Assembly: GCA_000752995.2 (NCBI GenBank)
Contig: LM994632.1
Span: 1 to 45,152, forward strand
Reading direction: 5' to 3'
DNA length: 45,152 nucleotides
Source: Haemophilus massiliensis
Lineage (GTDB): Bacteria; Pseudomonadota; Gammaproteobacteria; Enterobacterales; Pasteurellaceae
Below, in pieces: positions 33,344 to 42,826 of the stretch (the stretch's first letter is position 1; each line of letters opens with the position of its first letter). Under the pieces are notes generated by a model. It saw only the letters and a program-made list of their open reading frames with translations. It was not told the DNA's origin and ran no database searches. Position numbers and translations under genes: made by a program.

Positions 33344-35152
33344 ATGACTACTGCACAAACAAAAAAAATTGCAATTACCGACGTTGTTTTACGCGATGCG
33401 CACCAATCACTTTTCGCAACGCGTTTACGCCTGGATGATATGTTACCGATTGCCGCGGAACTGGATAAAGTAGGTTATTGGTCATTAGAAGCTTGGGGCG
33501 GCGCCACTTTCGACGCCTGCATTCGGTTTTTAGGGGAAGACCCGTGGGTTCGTCTGCGCGAACTGAAAAAAGTGATTCCCAACACACCGTTGCAAATGCT
33601 GCTACGCGGTCAGAATCTGTTAGGCTACCGTCATTATGCCGATGATGTGGTCGATCGTTTTGTAGAGCGCGCCGTCACCAACGGCATGAGCGTATTCCGC
33701 GTGTTTGATGCGATGAACGACCCGCGCAACATGCAACAGGCGCTCAACGCCGTGCGCAAAAACGGCGCCCATGCACAGGGTACCTTAAGTTATACCACCA
33801 GCCCGGTACATACCCTGCAAACCTGGCTGGATACCACCGAACAATTGCTTGAAATCGGTATCGATTCTTTAGTGATTAAAGACATGTCCGGCATTCTAAC
33901 GCCGGTGGAAGCCTATAAGCTGGTCAGCGAAATTAAAAAACGTTTTGACGTGCAACTGCATTTACATTGTCACGCCACCACCGGCATGGCGGAAATGGCG
34001 TTGCTGAAAGCCGTGGAAGCCGGTATTGACGGTATTGATACGGCCATTTCCTCCATGAGCGGAACATACGGCCATCCGGCAACTGAAGCGCTTGTGGCAA
34101 CCTTAAAAGATACTCAATATGACAGCGGTCTGGATATTCCACAGCTTGAAAAAATCGCCGCTTATTTCCGTGATGTGCGCAAAAAATACCATAAATTCGA
34201 GGGTCAGTTAAAAGGTGTTGACAGCCGTATTTTAGTGGCGCAAGTGCCGGGCGGCATGTTGACCAATCTGGAAAGCCAGCTAAAACAGCAAAACGCTTCT
34301 GACAAACTGGATCTGGTTTTACAGGAAATTCCTCGCGTACGTCAGGATCTGGGCTATATTCCGCTGGTTACCCCGACTTCACAAATCGTCGGTACCCAAT
34401 CGGTAATCAACGTATTAATAGGCGAACGCTATAAAACTATCGCTAAAGAAACCGCCGGTATTCTGAAAGGCGAATATGGGCGCACACCGGCACCGGTTAA
34501 TGCCGAATTACAGGCAAAAGTACTGGACGGCGCGCAACCAATTACTGATCGTCCGGCCGATCATCTCACCCCGGAAATGGATAAACTGACCGCGGAAGTG
34601 GAACAACTGGCGCAGGAAAAAGGTATTAAATTGGCGGAAAACAAAGTGGACGATGTGTTGATCGTGGCGCTGTTCCCGCAAGTCGGTCTGAAATTCCTGC
34701 AAAATCGTGGCAATTCGGCAGCATTTGAGCCGGCACCAAGCGCAGAAAAAACAGTGGAAAAAACGACCGCACTTGCAGCCAAAGCCGCGCCGGCAAGCGG
34801 TCCGGCAGTATATACCGTCGAGCTGGAAGGCAAAGCCTTTGTGGTGAAAGTCAGCGAAGGCGGCGACATCAGCCATGTTGCACCGGTAGCGCCGACGCCA
34901 ACCGCTCCTGCACCAACCGCAGCAGCACCGTCCGGCAATGGTACAGCGGTGACCGCGCCGATGGCAGGCAATATCTGGAAAGTGGTTGCCGCTGAAGGGC
35001 AGCAAGTGGCTGAAGGGGATGTGTTGCTGATTCTGGAAGCGATGAAAATGGAAACCGAGATTCGCGCTTCACAAGCCGGTACAGTGCGCGGCATTACGGT
35101 AAAAGCCGGTGATGCGGTTGCGGTAGGCGATACCCTGATGACCTTGGCATAG
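33344..35152 (+). CDS. oadA: Oxaloacetate decarboxylase alpha subunit
   Basis: This 602-residue biotin protein carries out the carboxyltransferase step: it moves CO2 from oxaloacetate to biotin. The TIM-barrel domain opens [20 protein letters not shown], with the metal histidines in [14 protein letters not shown] middle domain and an alanine/proline-rich linker follow ([16 protein letters not shown]). The C-terminal carrier domain has EAMKMET with the biotinylated lysine at about 568. The ATG at 33344 follows TTGGAG; the TTG of that site is not the start. An uptake signal (34766-34774) lies in the interdomain linker. Confidence 0.96.
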   Translation: MTTAQTKKIAITDVVLRDAHQSLFATRLRLDDMLPIAAELDKVGYWSLEAWGGATFDACIRFLGEDPWVRLRELKKVIPNTPLQMLLRGQNLLGYRHYADDVVDRFVERAVTNGMSVFRVFDAMNDPRNMQQALNAVRKNGAHAQGTLSYTTSPVHTLQTWLDTTEQLLEIGIDSLVIKDMSGILTPVEAYKLVSEIKKRFDVQLHLHCHATTGMAEMALLKAVEAGIDGIDTAISSMSGTYGHPATEALVATLKDTQYDSGLDIPQLEKIAAYFRDVRKKYHKFEGQLKGVDSRILVAQVPGGMLTNLESQLKQQNASDKLDLVLQEIPRVRQDLGYIPLVTPTSQIVGTQSVINVLIGERYKTIAKETAGILKGEYGRTPAPVNAELQAKVLDGAQPITDRPADHLTPEMDKLTAEVEQLAQEKGIKLAENKVDDVLIVALFPQVGLKFLQNRGNSAAFEPAPSAEKTVEKTTALAAKAAPASGPAVYTVELEGKAFVVKVSEGGDISHVAPVAPTPTAPAPTAAAPSGNGTAVTAPMAGNIWKVVAAEGQQVAEGDVLLILEAMKMETEIRASQAGTVRGITVKAGDAVAVGDTLMTLA

Positions 35153-35162
35153 GCGGTAACTC

Positions 35163-36467
35163 ATGGAAAGTATTTTAGCATTAATACGCGGTATGGGCAT
35201 TATGCACATGGAGTGGGGACAAGCGATCATGATTGTCGTCAGTCTGTTGTTGCTATGGCTTGCTATCGCACGTAAGTTTGAACCGTTACTGCTACTACCC
35301 ATCGGGTTCGGTGGATTATTGTCCAATATTCCCGAAGCCGGTATGGCGATGACCGCGTTGGATAACCTGCTGCACAGCGGCACGGCGGAACAGCTTGCAA
35401 TGGTTGCTGCCAAACTCAATTCGGCAGCTGATCCCGCTGCAATTAAGACCGCACTTAACAGCGCACTACCGTCAGTGGTTAATGAGCTGGAAGTGATGGC
35501 GGGCGATATGGGCTACAGCGCGGGCGTTTTGGCGCTATTTTATAAAGTGGCAATCGGCTATGGCGTCGCGCCGTTGGTGATCTTTATGGGCGTCGGAGCA
35601 ATGACTGATTTCGGCCCGCTACTCGCCAATCCGCGTACGCTGCTGCTCGGTGCGGCGGCACAGTTCGGTATTTTCGCTACCGTATTAGGTGCGCTGGGGC
35701 TGAACTGGCTGGGCGTTATCGACTTTACCTTACCGCAAGCGGCGGCAATCGGCATTATCGGCGGTGCCGACGGTCCGACCGCCATCTATCTGGCCAGTAA
35801 ACTGGCGCCTGAACTGCTCGGCGCTATTGCGGTTGCGGCGTATTCCTACATGGCGTTGGTGCCGTTGATCCAGCCGCCGATTATGAAAGCCCTCACCACG
35901 CAGCAGGAGCGCAAAATCCGCATGGTTCAATTACGCAATGTGGGTAAACATGAAAAAATTCTGTTCCCGATCGTATTGCTGGTGCTGGTTGCACTGTTGT
36001 TGCCGGATGCGGCGCCACTATTGGGGATGTTTTGTTTCGGTAATCTGATGCGCGTCAGCGGTGTGGTTGAGCGGCTAAATGATACCGCACAGAATGCGCT
36101 GATTAATATCGTGACTATCTTCCTCGGTTTATCCGTCGGTGCAAAACTGGTGGCGGACAAATTTTTACAGCCGCAGACATTGGGCATTCTTGTACTCGGC
36201 GTAATTGCCTTTGGTATCGGTACCGCCGGCGGAGTATTAATGGCAAAATTAATGAACCGCTTCAGCAAAAACAAAATTAACCCGCTGATTGGCGCCGCAG
36301 GCGTGTCGGCCGTGCCGATGGCGGCACGTGTTGCCAATAAAGTCGGGCTGGAAGCCGATCATCAGAACTTCCTGTTGATGCATGCCATGGGGCCGAATGT
36401 GGCGGGTGTTATCGGTTCCGCAATTGCCGCCGGGGTAATGCTGAAATACGTTTCAGTCGTCATGTAA
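35163..36467 (+). CDS. oadB: Oxaloacetate decarboxylase beta subunit (sodium pump)
   Basis: A 434-residue integral membrane protein with about nine to eleven helices. It decarboxylates carboxybiotin and exports two sodium ions. Conserved stretches are [24 protein letters not shown] (with the key aspartate), [20 protein letters not shown] and [16 protein letters not shown]. It is the last gene of the operon and ends at a strong terminator. Together the complex turns oxaloacetate from citrate or C4 metabolism into pyruvate and a sodium gradient. Confidence 0.96.
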   Translation: MESILALIRGMGIMHMEWGQAIMIVVSLLLLWLAIARKFEPLLLLPIGFGGLLSNIPEAGMAMTALDNLLHSGTAEQLAMVAAKLNSAADPAAIKTALNSALPSVVNELEVMAGDMGYSAGVLALFYKVAIGYGVAPLVIFMGVGAMTDFGPLLANPRTLLLGAAAQFGIFATVLGALGLNWLGVIDFTLPQAAAIGIIGGADGPTAIYLASKLAPELLGAIAVAAYSYMALVPLIQPPIMKALTTQQERKIRMVQLRNVGKHEKILFPIVLLVLVALLLPDAAPLLGMFCFGNLMRVSGVVERLNDTAQNALINIVTIFLGLSVGAKLVADKFLQPQTLGILVLGVIAFGIGTAGGVLMAKLMNRFSKNKINPLIGAAGVSAVPMAARVANKVGLEADHQNFLLMHAMGPNVAGVIGSAIAAGVMLKYVSVVM

Positions 36468-36480
36468 TTGATAAAAACAG

Positions 36481-36517
36481 ATACCTTGTTATGAAAATTT
36501 CATAACAAGGTATTTTT
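36481..36517 (+). terminator. oadGAB terminator
   Basis: ATACCTTGTTATGAA pairs with TTCATAACAAGGTAT, a 15-bp stem with a T run (36513-36517). It ends exactly where the next gene's leader begins. Confidence 0.92.
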
Positions 36518-36529
36518 ATGGGAGAAACT

Positions 36530-37432
36530 ATGCAGCATATTCAACTTTATCACGATTTATCTTTCAGCCGCATGATTCAAGGATTCTGGCGGCTTAAACA
36601 CTGGCAGAAAACGCCGCAGCAACTGCTGACTTTGCTAAAACAAGGGCTGGAACTGGGAATAGATACCCTCGATCACGCCGCTTGCTACGACGGTTTTAAA
36701 ACCGAAGGCGAATTCGGGCGCGCATTAGCCTTGGATAAAAGCCTGCGCCACAAACTGACGTTAGTGACCAAGTGCGGTATTTTATATCCGAACAGCGAAC
36801 TGCCGGACATCCACAGTCATTATTATGATAACAGCTACCGGCATATTATTTGGTCGGCGGAACGTTCCATTGCAAAGCTGCAATGCGAATATCTTGATGT
36901 CTTGCTGATTCACCGTTTATCGCCCTGTGCCGATCCGGAACAGATCGCGCGCGTGTTCGAGGCACTGCATCAGGCGGGCAAAGTGCGCCATTTCGGTGTG
37001 TCCAATTACACCGCTGCCAAATTCTCCATGCTGCAATCTTATGTCCGTCAGCCCTTAATCACCAATCAAATTGAAATATCGCCGCTACAACTGGCGCCTT
37101 TCGATAACGGTATGCTGGATTTTTTACTGGAAAAACGTATTAAACCGATGGCGTGGTCGCCGCTTGCCGGCGGTAAATTATTCACGCATAACGATGCGGC
37201 AAGTCAACGCGTAACCAACGCCTTGCGGGAAATCGGCGAAACAAAAGGCGAAACGCGCTTAGATACCTTAATCTATGCTTGGCTGTTGGCTCATCCAGCA
37301 ACAATCATGCCAATTATCGGTTCCGGAAAAATCGAGCGGATAAAAAATGCGGTGGATGCGCTGGCTATTACGTTCAGCCAAGAAGAGTGGATCAAGGTGT
37401 ATATGGCAGCACAAGGGCATGATATTCCCTAA
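36530..37432 (+). CDS. Aldo/keto reductase (YdhF-like)
   Basis: A 300-residue NADPH-dependent TIM-barrel oxidoreductase. The catalytic residues are the Asp and Tyr in LGIDTLDHAACYDGF, Lys in LVTKCG and His in LLIHRLS. The cofactor site includes SNYTAAKFSML and IIGSGKIERIKNAV near the end. It resembles E. coli YdhF. Substrate unknown. GGGAG lies six bases before the ATG at 36530, so the ATG at 36518 is not preferred. An uptake signal (36770-36778) lies within. The leader is cut from oadB by the terminator above. Confidence 0.87.
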   Translation: MQHIQLYHDLSFSRMIQGFWRLKHWQKTPQQLLTLLKQGLELGIDTLDHAACYDGFKTEGEFGRALALDKSLRHKLTLVTKCGILYPNSELPDIHSHYYDNSYRHIIWSAERSIAKLQCEYLDVLLIHRLSPCADPEQIARVFEALHQAGKVRHFGVSNYTAAKFSMLQSYVRQPLITNQIEISPLQLAPFDNGMLDFLLEKRIKPMAWSPLAGGKLFTHNDAASQRVTNALREIGETKGETRLDTLIYAWLLAHPATIMPIIGSGKIERIKNAVDALAITFSQEEWIKVYMAAQGHDIP

Positions 37433-37528
37433 AATTACTGCTGCCGTTGGAATGATATATCGTATTATTACGGCATAACGGACAAAAACAATTAAAAATT
37501 TCACCGCACTTTATCGGAATCAAGCGCG

Positions 37529-37960
37529 ATGACAGCAAAAGAACGTTTATTTCATGCCATTTTGTTTGAATGTCTGGCGATTTTACTGTCTCTTCTGGCA
37601 CTCAAACTGGTAACCGCTCACCAAACCGCCGGCTTAACGTTGGTGGTAGTGCTGATTTCTGTGATCGCCGTGGTATGGAATTTCATATTCAACTGGGTAT
37701 TTGATTTATTCGCTACCGATGCACGAGAAAAACGCGGCATGCTGATTCGCGTTGTACATACTTTGCTGTTTGAGGGCGGATTGCTGATTTTTACCATTCC
37801 CATGGTAGCTTATGTGTTAAAAATAGACTGGTTCGCCGCCTTCACCATGGATATCGGATTAACCTTGCTGATTCTGGTTTACACCTTCCTGTTCAACTGG
37901 AGCTATGACAATATCAGAGTGGTGGTAATCAATAAATGCACTCAAAAACGGGAGCGTTAA
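37529..37960 (+). CDS. PACE-family efflux transporter (AceI-like)
   Basis: A 143-residue four-helix membrane protein of the proteobacterial antimicrobial compound efflux family. The two BTP repeats are visible. Repeat 1 starts RLFHAILFECLAIL, with the conserved glutamate at residue 14, and has FNWVFD. Repeat 2 starts RVVHTLLFEGGLLI and has FNWSYD. AceI exports chlorhexidine and short diamines such as putrescine in proton exchange; whether this one does is unknown. Its stop codon lies inside the terminator hairpin it shares with pepD. An uptake signal is just upstream (37503-37511). Confidence 0.88.
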   Translation: MTAKERLFHAILFECLAILLSLLALKLVTAHQTAGLTLVVVLISVIAVVWNFIFNWVFDLFATDAREKRGMLIRVVHTLLFEGGLLIFTIPMVAYVLKIDWFAAFTMDIGLTLLILVYTFLFNWSYDNIRVVVINKCTQKRER

Positions 37961-37970
37961 CGCTCCCGTT
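37947..37970. terminator. Bidirectional terminator of the PACE gene and pepD
   Basis: AACGGGAGCG-TTAA-CGCTCCCGTT is a 10-bp stem or a longer perfect palindrome. On the minus strand TTTTTG follows, suiting pepD. On the plus strand the PACE stop codon (TAA, 37958-37960) is the loop. Confidence 0.85.
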
Positions 37971-37974
37971 GCAA

Positions 37975-39435
37975 CTATTTCTCGGCAATATTGGCAAGCA
38001 CATCGGTGAGCAGGCGCCAATAGGTTTGCACCGCCGGAATATGCACCTTTTCATCCGGCGAATGGGCATTCTTAATGGTCGGACCGATAGACACCATATC
38101 CATATGCGGATAAATTTTCTTTAACAGCCCGCACTCTAAGCCGGCATGAATTACCTTAATCTCAGGTTCATGCCCCAAAATCTCGGCATAATGGCGGCGG
38201 GTCAGATTCAGAATTTCACTCTGGCTTTGCGGCTCCCAGCCCGGATAATCGCCGGAAAAAGCGACTGTCGCCCCGCTCAATACCGCCAGCGAACGCAACA
38301 ATGCCGCCACATAGGTTTTCCCGCTTTCAATCAGCGAACGGGTCAAAATCGTCACCTTCACTTTTTCCGCATCCGTTGCCAATACACCGGCACTGAGCGA
38401 CGTTTCCACTACGCCGGCAATCACATCGCTGTTGCGAATTACGCCGTTCGGCAACAGGTTGAGCAGATTAATCACGCGCTGCGAAAACGCCGGTGAAAAC
38501 ACTTGTTGCGGGTTCTCCGCTGGCGCTAGCGTGAAAGTCAGGTTCGGTTCCGCCAGTGCCAGCTCGCTTTTTATTAAAACGGCGAAATTTTCCACCGCAC
38601 TTTTCAGCATTTCCGCATCGCCGTTAAATGCCAAGGTGGCAAAAGCCTCGCGCGGAATGGCGTTGCGAATGGAACCACCGCGAATGCCGGCGAGAGTAAA
38701 GGCAAAGTGCGGTTGATTTTGACTGAATTGTGCTAAAAAGCGAGTCAACAGTTTAATCGCATTCGCCCGCCCGGTATGAATATCGCAACCGGAATGCCCG
38801 CCGCGCAGCCCTTTTAACGCGATTTGATAATGTTGAGCGTAGCGGTCGGTTTCCCATTCTATTGGCAATTCCAGATTGGCATTTTCACCGCCGGCACAGC
38901 CGATATAAATTTCGCCGTTTTCTTCGGTATCGGTATTAATTAAAATGTCGGACTGTAACCAGTTTGCACGCAATCCGAGCGCGCCTTCCATGCCACGTTC
39001 TTCGGTCATGGTCAGCAACACTTCCAGCGGTGGATGCGCTATATCGTCGCTGTCCAGCACCGCTAATGCCGACGCCATGCCAATGCCGTTATCCGCGCCT
39101 AATGTCGTACCTTGCGCGGTTACCCAATCGCCGTCGATATAAGGTTTGATCGGATCGACGGTAAAATCATGCCGGGTGCCTTCATTTGCCTGCGGCACCA
39201 TATCCAAATGCGCCTGTAGCGCCACCGGTTTACGCTTTTCCATTCCCGCACTTGCCGGTTTGCGAATTAACACATTGCCGACATCATCCCGTTCGGCGAA
39301 CAAACCTTTGCTTTTCGCCCAGTCCAGAATCATTGTGGCTAATTGCTCTTCATGATAAGAAGGATGCGGAATGGCGCAAATTCGATCGAACCATTGCCAT
39401 ACCGGTTGAGGTTGTAATTGTTGAATTTCTGACAT
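37975..39435 (-). CDS. pepD: Aminoacyl-histidine dipeptidase (peptidase D)
   Basis: A 486-residue M20 metallopeptidase that hydrolyses Xaa-His dipeptides in the cytoplasm. The metal ligands lie in [22 protein letters not shown] and [10 protein letters not shown], with GGHSGCDIH in the dimerisation domain and [24 protein letters not shown] at the C-terminal metal site. The ATG at 39435 has GAGGA eight bases upstream; the longer reading to 39471 lacks a site. Two uptake signals lie in the gene. Length matches E. coli PepD. Confidence 0.95.
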   Translation of the reverse strand: MSEIQQLQPQPVWQWFDRICAIPHPSYHEEQLATMILDWAKSKGLFAERDDVGNVLIRKPASAGMEKRKPVALQAHLDMVPQANEGTRHDFTVDPIKPYIDGDWVTAQGTTLGADNGIGMASALAVLDSDDIAHPPLEVLLTMTEERGMEGALGLRANWLQSDILINTDTEENGEIYIGCAGGENANLELPIEWETDRYAQHYQIALKGLRGGHSGCDIHTGRANAIKLLTRFLAQFSQNQPHFAFTLAGIRGGSIRNAIPREAFATLAFNGDAEMLKSAVENFAVLIKSELALAEPNLTFTLAPAENPQQVFSPAFSQRVINLLNLLPNGVIRNSDVIAGVVETSLSAGVLATDAEKVKVTILTRSLIESGKTYVAALLRSLAVLSGATVAFSGDYPGWEPQSQSEILNLTRRHYAEILGHEPEIKVIHAGLECGLLKKIYPHMDMVSIGPTIKNAHSPDEKVHIPAVQTYWRLLTDVLANIAEK

Positions 39436-39567
39436 ATCTGATTTTCCTCTGAATCGAAAAAATTTATTCAAAATAATAGCATAAAAACGCTTTTCGGGTT
39501 ATGCTAACGCAATTTTATTTCTTGGGTAAGATAAGATATTGCCCTACACGATAAGTCAAGGTGAATT

Positions 39568-40032
39568 ATGAGCGAAAAATATGTTGTGACTTGGGATATG
39601 TTCCAAATGCACGCGCGCAAATTATCAGAACGTTTGCTGCCGGCGGCACAGTGGAAAGGCGTTATCGCCGTCAGTCGCGGTGGGCTGTTTCCGGCTGCCG
39701 TTATCGCCCGCGAACTCAATATTCGGCATGTGGAAACCGTCTGCATTTCAAGTTATGATCACAATAAACAGGGCGAATTGAACGTATTACATGCTGCCGA
39801 AGTCGAAAACGGCGGCGAAGGTTTTATTGTGGTGGACGACTTAGTTGATACCGGCAATACGGCTCGCGCCATTCGCGAACTATATCCGAACGCACGTTTC
39901 GTGACGGTTTTTGCCAAACCGGCCGGCGCAGCGTTGGTGGACGACTATGTGGTGGATATCCCGCAGAATACATGGATTGAACAGCCTTGGGATATGGGCA
40001 TTTGCTTCGTTCCGCCGTTAGCACGCAAATAA
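39568..40032 (+). CDS. gpt: Xanthine-guanine phosphoribosyltransferase
   Basis: A 154-residue purine salvage enzyme that joins xanthine, guanine or hypoxanthine to PRPP. The PRPP motif is [17 protein letters not shown], and [20 protein letters not shown] is the N-terminal phosphate site. It ends [14 protein letters not shown] like E. coli Gpt. AAGGTGAATT precedes the ATG. It is divergent from pepD and has its own strong terminator. Confidence 0.96.
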   Translation: MSEKYVVTWDMFQMHARKLSERLLPAAQWKGVIAVSRGGLFPAAVIARELNIRHVETVCISSYDHNKQGELNVLHAAEVENGGEGFIVVDDLVDTGNTARAIRELYPNARFVTVFAKPAGAALVDDYVVDIPQNTWIEQPWDMGICFVPPLARK

Positions 40033-40070
40033 TTCTACGCTGTTTTCCAACAGACCAATGAGCATAAGCC

Positions 40071-40111
40071 GCACCTTAAATCGGACTAACGGATTTAAGG
40101 TGCAGTTTTTT
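40071..40111 (+). terminator. gpt terminator
   Basis: GCACCTTAAATC (40071-40082) pairs with GATTTAAGGTGC (40092-40103) across nine bases, followed by AGTTTTTT. Confidence 0.92.
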
Positions 40112-40240
40112 ATCGCACCACCGATTAATTTTCATCTTAATAATCAATAGTTTTTCTCTTAACAAAGCCATGGTCTCGATAACAGTGGCGTGGTGGTTTT
40201 CTTCAGATACCTTAAAACGGACTGTTTTCTCCATATCCAT
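40076..40240 (-). CDS. Possible small ORF or remnant (54 codons)
   Basis: The minus strand is open for 54 codons between nudJ and the gpt terminator. It begins MDMEKTVRFKVSEENHHATV, then EKLLIIKMKINRWCDKKLHL. The first ten residues faintly resemble ribbon-helix-helix or mobilisation proteins of plasmids. There is no Shine-Dalgarno, and its end runs through the gpt terminator hairpin, so it may be chance or a decayed fragment. Confidence 0.25.
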   Translation of the reverse strand: MDMEKTVRFKVSEENHHATVIETMALLREKLLIIKMKINRWCDKKLHLKSVSPI

Positions 40241-40276
40241 TTGAAACAATCAATGTATCTTCTGCCACACCGCGTT

Positions 40277-40732
40277 TCAGTTGAAATGGGCTAATATGTC
40301 TAACGGAAATTGCATACCGCTGAGATAATCATGAATCGCTTGGGTAACTAACGGATTGCGTTCCGCCTGTCCCGGCTGGCGGATATAATGTTCGAATTGC
40401 TCAACGCTCAACCAGCGCCCGCCGCAAATATCCGGATCGGAAGGATTGATTGCCGCCTGTTCTTCCAGTTCGACGGCAAACACAAAACGTAAATAATCGG
40501 TGTTGCTGCGCGGGGCGTGCCATTGATAGATTCTGATTAGTTTCTGCATATCGGCCTGAATACCGGTTTCTTCGAACAATTCGCGTTTCGCCCCGGCCAG
40601 AATGGTTTCCCCTTCTTCCAGATGCCCGGCCGGCTGGTTAAGCGTCATGTTGCCGTATTCAAATTCCTCCACAAAAAGAAATTTACCGCGGCAATGTACA
40701 ACACAGGCCATGGTTACGTTCGGTTTGTGCAT
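40277..40732 (-). CDS. nudJ: NUDIX hydrolase NudJ
   Basis: A 151-residue phosphatase of the NudJ (YmfB) type, which acts on thiamine pyrophosphates and nucleoside phosphates. The Nudix box is [20 protein letters not shown] followed by TGI (36-58), complete with both glutamate pairs. [20 protein letters not shown] follows, as in NudJ. Its first codons overlap the end of rluE by 19 bases, so the two are translationally coupled. The rluE-nudJ order is conserved in enterobacteria, where mnmA follows; it does not here. Confidence 0.92.
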   Translation of the reverse strand: MHKPNVTMACVVHCRGKFLFVEEFEYGNMTLNQPAGHLEEGETILAGAKRELFEETGIQADMQKLIRIYQWHAPRSNTDYLRFVFAVELEEQAAINPSDPDICGGRWLSVEQFEHYIRQPGQAERNPLVTQAIHDYLSGMQFPLDILAHFN

Positions 40733-41427
40733 ATTGACTTCCTTAATTTTAGTGAATCATAGAGTTGAATAAGTTCTGCGCGCGTTAATAGGCGGTAGCT
40801 TCCGCTCGGCAAATCGTGCAGTGTAAACCGTGACAGCCCGCAACGGATCAAGCGCAGGGTTGGGAAACCGATATGCGCGGTCATTCTACGCACCTGACGG
40901 TTTCTTCCTTCGCAGATTTTAATCTCCAGCCAGCTGGTCGGAATATGCTTGCGTTCCCGAATCGGCGGATGACGCATCCACACATTTTTCGGCTCGGAAA
41001 TCAACCGCACTTTAGCCGGTAAGGTCATTCCGTCTTTCAACATCACTCCTCGGCGCAGGCCGGCAAGCGCCTGTTCTGACGGAATGCCTTCCACCTGCAC
41101 CCAATAGGTTTTCTCCGTTTTATATTGCGGATCCGCCAATCGGTGCTGAATGCGCCCGTTATTGGTTAACAGCACAAGCCCTTCACTGTCGCGATCCAGC
41201 CGTCCGGCGGGATACACACCGGCAATCGGAATAAAATCTTTCAAACTGCGCCGTCCTTGCGCATCGGTAAACTGCGTCAGCACGTCAAAAGGTTTGTTAA
41301 ACAAGATAACATTGGTTTCGGCAAAATTCGGTACGATTGGCTTTTTGCTTAAATTTTGCACCGCACTTTTTTTGCGTGAATTGACCGATTTTGATTTATT
41401 GGCGCTTGAAACAATTTTAGGCTTCAT
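40714..41427 (-). CDS. rluE: 23S rRNA pseudouridine synthase RluE
   Basis: A 237-residue RsuA-family enzyme that makes pseudouridine 2457 in 23S rRNA. The catalytic aspartate is Asp78 in [31 protein letters not shown] and [20 protein letters not shown] are family motifs. There is no S4 domain, as is usual for RluE. A basic, serine-rich N-terminal tail of about 35 residues is longer than strictly needed and includes an uptake signal (41360-41368, encoding KSAV). The start has no clear ribosome site. It overlaps nudJ by 19 bases. Confidence 0.92.
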   Translation of the reverse strand: MKPKIVSSANKSKSVNSRKKSAVQNLSKKPIVPNFAETNVILFNKPFDVLTQFTDAQGRRSLKDFIPIAGVYPAGRLDRDSEGLVLLTNNGRIQHRLADPQYKTEKTYWVQVEGIPSEQALAGLRRGVMLKDGMTLPAKVRLISEPKNVWMRHPPIRERKHIPTSWLEIKICEGRNRQVRRMTAHIGFPTLRLIRCGLSRFTLHDLPSGSYRLLTRAELIQLYDSLKLRKSICTNRT

Positions 41428-41507
41428 ATATGTTAGTGATTACCGTGTATTCGGAATTAAGACCAGTAATTATACTCACATACGGCAAAATGAGGAAGAA
41501 AGCAGCT

Positions 41508-42764
41508 ATGCAAACAACACAATCAAAAGTGATTATCCCCGCAGGTGAAAAAATCCGCTTAGACGACAACGGCGCCTTGCTTGTTCCCGATAATCCGATT
41601 ATTCCGTTTATCGAGGGCGACGGTATCGGTGTTGATGTGACGCCGGCAATGCGCACAGTGATCGATGCCGCCGTGCAGAAAGCCTATGACGGTCGGCGTA
41701 AAATCGCTTGGATGGAAATCTATGCCGGTGGTAAAGCCAATCAGCTCTATGGCGAAAATACTTGGTTGCCGGAGGAAACGCTGGCGTTTATCCGCGATTA
41801 TCATGTGGCAATCAAAGGTCCGCTGATGACTCCGGTCGGCGGCGGCATTCGTTCGCTTAACGTAGCGATGCGGCAGGGTTTGGATCTGTATAACTGCTTG
41901 CGTCCGATTCGTTACTACGAGGGAACACCAAGCCCGGTAAAACACCCAGAATTGGTGAATATGGTGATATTCCGTGAAAACTCCGAAGATATTTATGCCG
42001 GTGTGGAATGGAAAGCCGGTTCACCGGAAGCGGACAAGGTGATTAAATTTCTGCAACAGGAAATGGGCGTGACCAAAATCCGCTTTACACAGGATTGCGG
42101 CATCGGCATTAAACCGGTGTCCAAGCAAGGCACGCAGCGTCTGGTGCGCGCCGCACTGCAATATGTGATTGACAACGACCGCCGTTCTCTCACGCTGGTG
42201 CATAAAGGTAATATTATGAAATTTACCGAAGGCGCATTTAAAGAGTGGGGATATGAAGTTGCTCAAGAGTTCGGCGCTCAACTTATCGACGGCGGCCCTT
42301 GGATGCAATTAACCAACCCGAAATCCGGCCGACAAATCATCATTAAAGACAGCATTGCCGACGCATTTTTACAGGAAGTGCTGCTGCATCCGACAGAATA
42401 TGATGTCATCGCCACCTTGAATTTAAACGGCGACTACATTTCCGACGCCTTAGCCGCACAGGTCGGCGGTATCGGTATTTCTCCGGGCGCCAACATCGGC
42501 GCGCAAGCGGCTATCTTTGAAGCAACGCATGGCACTGCGCCGAAAATCGCCGGTCAAAACAAAGGCAATCCGGGTTCATTGATTCTCAGCGGCGAAATGA
42601 TGTTACGCCATTTAGGCTGGCAGGAAGCCGCGGATTTAGTGGTAAAAGCCGTATCAAAAACCATCGCCGATAAAACTGTCACCTTTGACTTCGCAGAAAT
42701 GCTCAACGACGCCAAATTACGTACCACCTCCGAATTCGCCCGGGATATTGTGGGGAATATGTAA
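41508..42764 (+). CDS. icd: NADP-dependent isocitrate dehydrogenase
   Basis: A 418-residue enzyme converting isocitrate to 2-oxoglutarate. [18 protein letters not shown] and [13 protein letters not shown] (with the regulatory serine) are present, as are [25 protein letters not shown] and [17 protein letters not shown]. Sequence is close to E. coli Icd throughout. The ATG at 41508 gives the family length; in-frame ATGs further up lack a site. Several Pasteurellaceae (such as H. influenzae) lack this enzyme, so its presence helps place the genome. It is divergent from rluE. Confidence 0.97.
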   Translation: MQTTQSKVIIPAGEKIRLDDNGALLVPDNPIIPFIEGDGIGVDVTPAMRTVIDAAVQKAYDGRRKIAWMEIYAGGKANQLYGENTWLPEETLAFIRDYHVAIKGPLMTPVGGGIRSLNVAMRQGLDLYNCLRPIRYYEGTPSPVKHPELVNMVIFRENSEDIYAGVEWKAGSPEADKVIKFLQQEMGVTKIRFTQDCGIGIKPVSKQGTQRLVRAALQYVIDNDRRSLTLVHKGNIMKFTEGAFKEWGYEVAQEFGAQLIDGGPWMQLTNPKSGRQIIIKDSIADAFLQEVLLHPTEYDVIATLNLNGDYISDALAAQVGGIGISPGANIGAQAAIFEATHGTAPKIAGQNKGNPGSLILSGEMMLRHLGWQEAADLVVKAVSKTIADKTVTFDFAEMLNDAKLRTTSEFARDIVGNM

Positions 42765-42790
42765 CCAATAATCTTATGTTATTTGAGAAA

Positions 42791-42822
42791 ATGATCTGCT
42801 CTTAGAATTTAGAGCAGATCAT
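42791..42822. terminator. Bidirectional terminator between icd and the amidohydrolase
   Basis: ATGATCTGCTCT and AGAGCAGATCAT form a 12-bp stem with an eight-base loop. T-rich sequence follows on the minus strand (TTTTCTC). It separates two convergent genes. Confidence 0.88.
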
Positions 42823-42826
42823 CGTG

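Noticed and set aside
33362..33369. A8 tract at the start of oadA as a phase-variation tract
   Set aside because: It encodes ordinary lysines in a metabolic gene and is too short to expect frequent slippage.
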